From an uncultured Erysipelotrichaceae bacterium (GTDB lineage Bacteria; Bacillota_I; Bacilli_A; Erysipelotrichales; Erysipelotrichaceae), in contig ONOV01000206.1 of assembly GCA_900319505.1 (NCBI GenBank), positions 1 through 6,224 of the forward strand: a stretch of DNA of 6,224 bases. The letters are read 5' to 3'. Shown one piece after another: positions 1-4,665 of the stretch. Position 1 is the stretch's first letter. Each line of letters starts with the position of its first letter. A program made the translations under genes and the position numbers. The notes beneath the pieces are model-generated. The model ran no database searches. It was not told the origin of the DNA and saw nothing but the letters and a program-made list of their open reading frames with translations.

Positions 1-30
1 AAAAAAAACAGTGCTTAATTGATAGCACTG
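1..30 (-). terminator. Intrinsic terminator closing the minus-strand HD gene cluster
   Basis: Read on the minus strand there is a perfect 7-bp stem, CAGTGCT / AGCACTG (positions 30-24 paired with 15-9), an 8-nt loop, and then a run of eight T (positions 8-1). This is the standard Rho-independent layout. The TAA stop of the upstream HD gene (17-15) lies in the loop and at the edge of the stem, so the terminator is fused to the end of the gene. The T run may continue beyond the window edge. The stem is short and only moderately GC-rich, so termination may be incomplete. Confidence 0.85.
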
Positions 31-536
31 CCAATCAGATGCGGTATGACCATGATCTGATGAGAACTCCATTCAAGTGTGGCACAGTATTTATCTGTGA
101 GCGTGATAATGAAGCCTTCTTCTGTCTTCGGCCTTTCACAGCCCGTCGGCCACATATGATTTTCAATCACATCCCGCATGATATCATTGACTGCAAAGTA
201 CTTTTCCGCATTGGCCAGGGCGATCTGAGGATGAATATCAGAATGCCTGCCGGCAATCGGTGCATCAGACGGTCTGTCATACAGATAGAAGTCGTGCAGC
301 ATAGCGCCTCTGGCAATGGAAACATAATCGAGGTGTCTCTTGCGGGCAATGAGATAAGAGTACCAGGCTACATTCAGGCAGTGCTGGTAGCGGGTTGTAT
401 ACATGTGATGGGTAAAGTTTCTGAGTTTACGATATTCGCTGTTCTGTACAATATCACTGACGATCCGAATGAAATCCAGCGCAAGTTCATCATCAGCTTC
501 AAGAAACGTATGTCTTGATCCAATTACTTTTGTCAT
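15..536 (-). CDS. HD-domain protein, putative metal-dependent phosphohydrolase
   Basis: Predicted cytosolic protein of 173 residues when started at the ATG at 536. It has the HD-superfamily pattern: H52 in TTRYQHCLNVAW, the paired H81-D82 in ARGAMLHDFYLYD, further histidines H102 and H127 (ENHMWP), and a final D148 in TLTDKYCATLEW. These residues normally bind one or two metal ions and hydrolyse phosphomonoesters or phosphodiesters. The substrate cannot be told from sequence. It is the last gene of a minus-strand cluster, starting 45 nt after the preceding stop, and ends in the terminator at 1-30. An in-frame TTG at 572 would add 12 residues, but neither start has a clear Shine-Dalgarno sequence. 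I prefer the ATG because MTKVIGSR looks like a normal N-terminus and a candidate promoter sits just upstream. There is no signal peptide or membrane segment. The HD assignment is firm; the exact activity is unknown. Confidence 0.85.
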   Translation of the reverse strand: MTKVIGSRHTFLEADDELALDFIRIVSDIVQNSEYRKLRNFTHHMYTTRYQHCLNVAWYSYLIARKRHLDYVSIARGAMLHDFYLYDRPSDAPIAGRHSDIHPQIALANAEKYFAVNDIMRDVIENHMWPTGCERPKTEEGFIITLTDKYCATLEWSSHQIMVIPHLIGSAIN

Positions 537-543
537 CGCAGTA

Positions 544-572
544 AATATAGTGAAGTGAAAGAGGGAATGCAA
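544..572 (-). promoter_or_regulatory. Candidate internal promoter for the distal HD gene
   Basis: On the minus strand a TTGCAT hexamer (572-567) is followed after 17 nt by TATATT (549-544), which matches the -10 consensus at five of six positions. The -35 matches only its first three bases. Seven nucleotides separate the -10 from the ATG at 536, so transcription from here would start almost at the start codon and give a leaderless mRNA. That would fit the absence of a ribosome binding site. This is a prediction from base pattern only, and chance matches of this quality are not rare. Confidence 0.35.
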
Positions 573-581
573 GCGGATTCG

Positions 582-1181
582 TCACTTTTTCCGATCTTCC
601 CTGATATGTCCTTCCTTCACGTTTTCTTCCAGCCGTTCATTGATATAGCAACCGATCTTTTCAGACCCAAGCGCTGATAAAGACTGACGCTTCCATATTT
701 CCGAAAAGGAAACATCATGTTCCATCCAGTCCCCGCCATCATTGGAATCATTGAGCAGAAGGGGCTGCAGATTATCCATGGTATGGGCATAGCGGGCTTC
801 CGGGGTTTCACAGGCATCAAATTCTTCAAAAAGACCTCTGAACTCTTCGGCCTGATCCTGCGGCAGCAGGCCGAAGATCTTGTCAGCAGCCTTTTCTTCT
901 CTGTCTCTCTGTGTCTTCTTACCTTCTTCATCATAGGCATATGTATCACCGGCATCAATCTCAACAAGATCATGCACAAGGCACATCATCACAACCCGGC
1001 TGATATCGATCTTCTCATTGGCGTACTCCTTCAGAAGATATGCCATGACAGCCATATGCCAGGCATGTTCGGCATCATCTTCCCGCCGGCCGTGTCCGCT
1101 CAGATGGGTCTGGCGCAGGACATTCTTCTCTTTATCAATTTCCAGGGCAAATGCCAGCTGTTTTTCAAATCTTTCGTCCAT
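582..1181 (-). CDS. YfbR/HDDC2-like HD hydrolase, probable 5'-deoxynucleotidase
   Basis: A 199-residue HD_3-type protein related to E. coli YfbR and eukaryotic HDDC2, which remove the 5' phosphate from deoxynucleoside monophosphates in the cytosol. The signature residues are present in order: RREDDAEHAWHMA (H39 as first metal ligand), CLVHDLVEIDAGDTYAYD (H70-D71, with E74 and D79 at the spacing of E72 and D77 in YfbR), and HTMDNLQPLL (final ligand D136). Length matches the family. The start is supported by AGGAG at 1192-1188, 6 nt before the ATG. That site overlaps the TAG stop of the upstream gene, which suggests translational coupling. The C-terminus is highly charged (EGHIREDRKK). A role in dNMP turnover and nucleotide pool balance is likely but inferred; specificity for deoxy over ribo substrates cannot be read here. 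Confidence 0.88.
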   Translation of the reverse strand: MDERFEKQLAFALEIDKEKNVLRQTHLSGHGRREDDAEHAWHMAVMAYLLKEYANEKIDISRVVMMCLVHDLVEIDAGDTYAYDEEGKKTQRDREEKAADKIFGLLPQDQAEEFRGLFEEFDACETPEARYAHTMDNLQPLLLNDSNDGGDWMEHDVSFSEIWKRQSLSALGSEKIGCYINERLEENVKEGHIREDRKK

Positions 1182-1190
1182 GACTTTCTC

Positions 1191-1748
1191 CTAATATATA
1201 TAGTTGTTTTTCAGATTGCGCTTCAGAATGGCAAACGTCTCAGCTTCCCCATGCACAGCAATATGACGCAGGATCTTTTCCAGTTCACGAGCTGTATCCG
1301 GATGCATGTATTCTTTGTCCTTGCGGCTCAGAAAGTAATTCAATGCGCTTTCCTCTGTATACTTGTCCTTCTGATAAACCTTTGAAGCCGCAACCCGGTC
1401 GCATACCATTTCCACCACATACCGGTAGGGCATTTTGATCGGCACCCATCTGCCGTCAATCATGTCATACCAGAATTCCCAATGGTGCCGGTTATGCCCC
1501 TTATGGTGCAGCCAGCCAAGGGAATAGCCTTTGATCTGTTTTTCCTTCATATACGGAGAGCACCAGCCCATGAAATACTTGACCGAAACCCAGAATTCAC
1601 TGGGACTGTATTTGCTCAGATCATGCGTAAGGCCCTGTTCATACAGACCGCAGGCAAAACAGTTTTTCATTACTTCATAGCGGTGTCTGTCGACAGTATG
1701 AAGATGATGGATGAAGCGGTAAGGATAGGAATATTCTTCTTTTTTCAT
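1191..1748 (-). CDS. DUF5662 family protein with an HD-like residue pattern
   Basis: Protein of 185 residues from the ATG at 1748, recognised as DUF5662 by the block GLTHDLSKYSPSEF followed by HHKGHNRHHWEFW. The family has no established function that I know of. Numbered from this Met, I see H22 (VDRHRYEVM), H42-D43 with K46, a histidine cluster at 81-89, and D117 in MVCDRVAAS. This order (His, His-Asp, His cluster, Asp) is what an HD metal site would show, so I infer an HD-like phosphohydrolase fold. It is rich in Trp, Tyr and His and has no signal peptide. It is the first gene of the minus-strand cluster, with 9 nt to the next gene. The start is uncertain: in-frame ATG at 1778 and GTG at 1784 would add 10 or 12 residues. 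A GAGGTG lies 15 nt before the chosen ATG, too far for a good ribosome binding site. Confidence 0.82.
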   Translation of the reverse strand: MKKEEYSYPYRFIHHLHTVDRHRYEVMKNCFACGLYEQGLTHDLSKYSPSEFWVSVKYFMGWCSPYMKEKQIKGYSLGWLHHKGHNRHHWEFWYDMIDGRWVPIKMPYRYVVEMVCDRVAASKVYQKDKYTEESALNYFLSRKDKEYMHPDTARELEKILRHIAVHGEAETFAILKRNLKNNYIY

Positions 1749-1756
1749 ACAGCGGT

Positions 1757-1785
1757 ATTTTAGCACCTCAGGCAACATATGCACA
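1757..1785 (-). promoter_or_regulatory. Candidate promoter of the minus-strand HD/DUF5662 cluster
   Basis: On the minus strand TGTGCA (1785-1780) could act as a weak -35, with TAAAAT (1762-1757) as a -10 after 17 nt. Transcription would begin near 1750, next to the ATG at 1748, again giving almost no leader. A second TAAAAT lies at 1790-1785 and would serve the alternative upstream starts, but it has no recognisable -35. The intergenic region must contain a promoter for this cluster; its exact position is uncertain. The full element spans about 1757 to 1785. Confidence 0.3.
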
Positions 1786-1809
1786 TTTTAGTAGGGTTCA
1801 TGGTAAAAT
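1780..1809 (+). promoter_or_regulatory. Candidate promoter of the nusB-xseAB-ispA-dxs operon
   Basis: TGCACA (1780-1785, four of six matches to the -35 consensus) is followed after 18 nt by TAAAAT (1804-1809). The -10 is preceded by TG at 1801-1802, giving an extended -10 (TGGTAAAAT), which compensates for a weak -35 in Gram-positive bacteria. Transcription would start near 1816, just at the nusB ribosome binding site (GCAGGAG, ending at 1820), so the leader would be very short. The operon needs a promoter in this gap unless it is read through from further upstream, which the divergent gene makes unlikely. Confidence 0.42.
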
Positions 1810-1828
1810 AAACGCAGGAGATTTTAAT

Positions 1829-2206
1829 ATGAATCGACATGAGGAAAGAGAAAAAGCAATGATTACTGTTTATGAATATCTTCTGGATGAAAGAGATGTT
1901 CATGAGCTGATCGAAGATACGTATGAATGTCCTGTCAAAGAGGTGGATTCCTACTTTGTGAATGTTATTGAGACTTCCATCAAGAACAGAGAAAGATACG
2001 CATCTTATATTGATGAGGTTTTGAAGGACTGGAGCTATGACCGGCTGGGCATGATTGAAAAGGCAATTCTGCTCAATGGCTGTGCGGAGTTTGATCTGAA
2101 ACAGATCAGTGCTGCTGTCATTATCGATGAGTCAGTGGAAATGGCAAAGAAATACTGTGAGCCGCAGGCTTATAAGCTGATCAACCGGGTACTGGATATT
2201 ATATGA
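1829..2206 (+). CDS. nusB: Transcription antitermination factor NusB
   Basis: NusB is an all-helical RNA-binding protein that pairs with NusE (ribosomal protein S10) on boxA RNA and supports antitermination, mainly of rRNA operons. This copy is 125 residues, slightly short for the family (about 130-150). The N-terminal helix MNRHEEREKAMITVYEYL has the usual REKA-type start. The conserved second half is clear: DWSYDRLGMIEKAILLNG (67-84), followed by ISAAVIIDESVEMAKKY (93-109), and AYKLINRVLDII at the end, where family members have FVNGVL. The acidic middle (residues 20-50) is poorly conserved. The ATG is supported by AGGAG at 1816-1820, 8 nt upstream. It is the first gene of the plus-strand operon, and its TGA overlaps the xseA ATG (ATGA). 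Confidence is high despite the divergence, because position beside xseA is typical. Confidence 0.93.
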   Translation: MNRHEEREKAMITVYEYLLDERDVHELIEDTYECPVKEVDSYFVNVIETSIKNRERYASYIDEVLKDWSYDRLGMIEKAILLNGCAEFDLKQISAAVIIDESVEMAKKYCEPQAYKLINRVLDII

Positions 2207-3630
2207 AAAGACGTCTCATTCCTGTCAGTGTGCTGGTTAATTACCTCAAAGGACAGATTGAAGACAACCCGGTTCTCCATGGGGTATGGGTGGAAGGTGA
2301 AATATCCAACCTGCGCCGTCCCTACAGCGGACACTGGTATTTTTCATTAAAAGATGAACAGGCATCCCTTCCCTGTGTCATGTTCCGCTATCAGGCATCT
2401 GCCGTCGCTTTCACCCCGAAAGACGGGGATAAAGTGATGCTGACAGGTGATGTAACGGTATATGAAAAAGAAGGGCGCATGCAGCTCAGAGCCATGACCA
2501 TGAAACCGAGCGGCATGGGTGATCTCTATCTGCAATTGCAGGCACTGACAAAAAAGCTGCGGGAAGAAGGGCTCTTTGATGAGTCACATAAGAAACCGCT
2601 GCCGCCTTATCCGATGTCATTCGGGATTGTGACCGGCAATGACACAGCCGCAAAGCAGGATATCTACCGGACGTTTCTCAACCGCTGGCCATGTGCGCAG
2701 CTGACTGACTATCCGGCTCCTGTGCAGGGGGCTTCAGCCGCTCCGAAGATCATTGAAGCCCTGAAAAAGGCAGATGAAGCCGGGCATGATGTGATTCTGC
2801 TTGTCAGAGGAGGCGGGTCACTGGAAGATCTATGGTGCTTCAATGATGAGAATCTTGTACGGTTCATCTATCAGATGAAGACGCCGATAGTTACCGGAGT
2901 AGGACATGAGACGGATACAACGCTGGTGGATTTTGTGGCAGATGAAAAAGCCAATACACCAACTGGAGCGGTAGAAAAGGCAGCTCCGGATTATCATGAA
3001 GTGGAAGTCAGGCTGCAGAATGCTTCACGCCATATGGAACATGCCGCGAGAACTCAGCTGGAACGCTGGAAAGACAGTTATGCCTTTCTATCCTCACGTC
3101 CCTGCTTTACTTCGCCTACTAAGCTTTATGAAGACAAAGCCATGCGTCTTGATACATACCGGGAAAAACTGCTGAATATTTCACGTCTTTCCCTGACTGA
3201 AAGAAACAGACTCAGTGAATATACCCATGCGATGACACAGATCATGCATGATGAGATATCCTCATGCCGTACAATGCTGAACCAGAAGACTGCTTCTCTG
3301 CAGTTTTCAGCAGAAAAGACAAAGCTGAGAGAAGAAAACCGACTTCAGAATCTCAAAGCAGAATTGAATGATTCAGTACAGCTGGAAAAGGAACGGAAGA
3401 AAACGGCATTAGGCCATACGATTGCTTTATTGGATGCCTATTCACCACTTAAAGTCATGGCAAGGGGCTACAGTGTTGTCAGTAAGAACGGACACACTGT
3501 GAATGATATACATATGCTTTCCGTTCAGGATGAAGTGAATCTACGCTTTAGCAATGGAACAGCTGAAGCAGTGATTACAAACACAGAAGGGAAGGAAGAG
3601 AGAGATGGCGGAAAAGAAAAAGACATTTGA
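2203..3630 (+). CDS. xseA: Exodeoxyribonuclease VII large subunit
   Basis: Catalytic subunit of exonuclease VII, which with XseB degrades single-stranded DNA from both ends into oligonucleotides in mismatch repair and DNA damage tolerance. At 475 residues it is full length. The N-terminal OB-fold for ssDNA covers about 1-100 (WVEGEISNLRRPYSGHWYF at 29-47). The catalytic domain shows KKPLPPYP (130-137), VRGGGSLEDLWCFNDE (201-216) and GHETDTTLVDFVAD (234-247). About 260-420 is a long, charged helical, coiled-coil-like region, which in the family binds many XseB copies. The C-terminal segment ARGYSVVSKNG is also typical. One oddity is TGNDTAAKQD (144-153), where most family members read close to SPTGAAIRD. 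The start overlaps the nusB stop (ATGA) without a clear ribosome binding site, so translation is probably coupled. The last 26 nt overlap xseB. Confidence 0.96.
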   Translation: MKRRLIPVSVLVNYLKGQIEDNPVLHGVWVEGEISNLRRPYSGHWYFSLKDEQASLPCVMFRYQASAVAFTPKDGDKVMLTGDVTVYEKEGRMQLRAMTMKPSGMGDLYLQLQALTKKLREEGLFDESHKKPLPPYPMSFGIVTGNDTAAKQDIYRTFLNRWPCAQLTDYPAPVQGASAAPKIIEALKKADEAGHDVILLVRGGGSLEDLWCFNDENLVRFIYQMKTPIVTGVGHETDTTLVDFVADEKANTPTGAVEKAAPDYHEVEVRLQNASRHMEHAARTQLERWKDSYAFLSSRPCFTSPTKLYEDKAMRLDTYREKLLNISRLSLTERNRLSEYTHAMTQIMHDEISSCRTMLNQKTASLQFSAEKTKLREENRLQNLKAELNDSVQLEKERKKTALGHTIALLDAYSPLKVMARGYSVVSKNGHTVNDIHMLSVQDEVNLRFSNGTAEAVITNTEGKEERDGGKEKDI

Positions 3631-3814
3631 AGAGTCCATGCAGAGACTGGATGAGATTGTAAAGCTTCTTGAAAGCGGCAGTACATCCATGGATGATACG
3701 ATTAAACTGTTTGATGAAGGCATGAAGCTTGTCAAGTCCTGTGATGCCCAGCTGCATCACTTTGAGGACAGCATCAATGCCATTATTGCAAAGAACGGCG
3801 GTGAGCAGGAATGA
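3605..3814 (+). CDS. xseB: Exodeoxyribonuclease VII small subunit
   Basis: Small helical subunit of exonuclease VII; several copies bind the helical region of XseA and limit its activity, while an excess of free XseA is toxic in E. coli. At 69 residues the length is normal. The family pattern is complete: FEESMQRLDEIVKLLESG (8-25), TIKLFDEGMKLVKSCDAQL (32-50), and a closing helix with ALH/E-type charged residues to INAIIAKNG. The usual LE at residues 15-16 is LD here. The start at 3605 lies inside xseA in another frame and is served by AAGGA at 3592-3596, 8 nt upstream, also within xseA. Overlap of 26 nt upstream and 4 nt downstream (ATGA with ispA) suggests coupled translation and controlled subunit ratio. 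Confidence 0.95.
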   Translation: MAEKKKTFEESMQRLDEIVKLLESGSTSMDDTIKLFDEGMKLVKSCDAQLHHFEDSINAIIAKNGGEQE

Positions 3815-4650
3815 GTTTTGATGATCTGCTGAATGAGAAGATTGATCTGCTGCCGGCTTCAGATACAAGAGAAGCCATGCGCTATTCTCTGCTTGCCGGC
3901 GGCAAGCGCATCAGACCGCGTCTTTTATATGAAACGGTGAAGGGCTATGGAAAAGAGGAACATCTGGCCGATGATTTTGCCTGTGCAATTGAAATGATCC
4001 ATACCTATTCACTGATCCATGATGATCTTCCCGCCATGGACAACGATGATTTAAGAAGAGGAAAGCCGACCTGCCACAGGCAGTTCAATGAAGCTATTGC
4101 CATTCTGGCCGGGGATGGTCTGTTGACCTATGCCTTTGAAACAGCTTCAAAGAGCAGGCTGGACAGTGCTGTTGTGCAGAAATGCATTTCCATACTGAGT
4201 ATGGCTGCCGGCGCCGGGGGAATGGTGCTGGGCCAGAATCTGGATATTGAAGAAGGGGAACATCCGGTAGACTGGAATGCATTGAAGAAAATTCATCACT
4301 ATAAGACAGGCTGTCTGCTGGCGGCACCGCTGATGATGGGAGCGGTGATTGCCGGGCAGGATGATGATACTGTCAAGCGCTGGGAACAGATCGGCTATAC
4401 CATCGGTCTTGCTTTTCAGGTACAGGATGACATCCTGGATGTTGAACTGAGTGCCGAGGAATTCGGCAAGTCCAACAGTGATGAAAGAAATGATAAGGTC
4501 ACAAGTGTGACGCTGCTGGGGATAGAAGAAGCAGAACATCAGATGCATGTGCTCTATGGCAGTGCGGCTGATGCCATCCGTCAGGAAAAGGGGTTTGACA
4601 GTACGGCACTTACAGATCTGCTGAACCGGATCGAAAACCGCCGTAAATGA
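3811..4650 (+). CDS. ispA: Farnesyl diphosphate synthase (polyprenyl synthetase family)
   Basis: Cytosolic prenyltransferase that condenses dimethylallyl diphosphate with two isopentenyl diphosphates to geranyl and then farnesyl diphosphate, precursor of undecaprenyl carriers and quinones. The 279 residues contain all family motifs: GGKRIRPRLL (30-39), first Asp-rich motif DDLPAMD (71-77) followed by NDDLRRGKPTCH, GMVLGQNLDI (137-146, usually GMVGGQ), KTG (165-167), and second Asp-rich motif FQVQDDILD (202-210). The residues before the first motif (HTYSLIH) match bacterial type II farnesyl synthases such as E. coli IspA, so I prefer C15 over C20 product, though chain length is not proven by sequence. 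Length is slightly under the roughly 290-300 typical. The start overlaps the xseB stop (ATGA); GGTGAG at 3800-3805 is a modest ribosome binding site. It sits directly before dxs of the same pathway. Confidence 0.95.
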   Translation: MSFDDLLNEKIDLLPASDTREAMRYSLLAGGKRIRPRLLYETVKGYGKEEHLADDFACAIEMIHTYSLIHDDLPAMDNDDLRRGKPTCHRQFNEAIAILAGDGLLTYAFETASKSRLDSAVVQKCISILSMAAGAGGMVLGQNLDIEEGEHPVDWNALKKIHHYKTGCLLAAPLMMGAVIAGQDDDTVKRWEQIGYTIGLAFQVQDDILDVELSAEEFGKSNSDERNDKVTSVTLLGIEEAEHQMHVLYGSAADAIRQEKGFDSTALTDLLNRIENRRK

Positions 4651-4653
4651 TTC

Positions 4654-4661
4654 AAAGGAGG
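4654..4661 (+). promoter_or_regulatory. Strong ribosome binding site fixing the dxs start
   Basis: AAAGGAGG is a near-perfect anti-16S match and the strongest ribosome binding site in the window. It lies in the only clear gap of the operon (15 nt between the ispA stop and dxs) and 4 nt before the ATG at 4666, somewhat closer than usual. It decides the dxs start and suggests that dxs is translated independently of ispA, unlike the overlapping genes upstream. Confidence 0.85.
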
Positions 4662-4665
4662 CATC

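Noticed and set aside
39..518. Plus-strand open frame antisense to the distal HD gene.
   Set aside because: The minus strand carries the conserved HD motifs; this translation has no recognisable domain and no ribosome binding site.
537..572. TTG start at 572 for the distal HD gene, adding 12 residues (MHSLFHFTIFTA).
   Set aside because: No ribosome binding site precedes it, TTG is a rare start, and the stretch looks like a promoter. It cannot be fully excluded.
717..1385. Plus-strand open frame of 222 codons antisense to the HD and DUF5662 genes, with an AAGGAA just upstream of its ATG.
   Set aside because: It lies opposite two clearly conserved proteins, spans their junction, and its hydrophobic protein resembles no family I know. 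The purine-rich site is best explained as chance.
1749..1784. GTG (1784) or ATG (1778) starts for the DUF5662 gene.
   Set aside because: Neither has a ribosome binding site, and the added residues are not expected for the family; the ATG at 1748 is preferred with moderate confidence.
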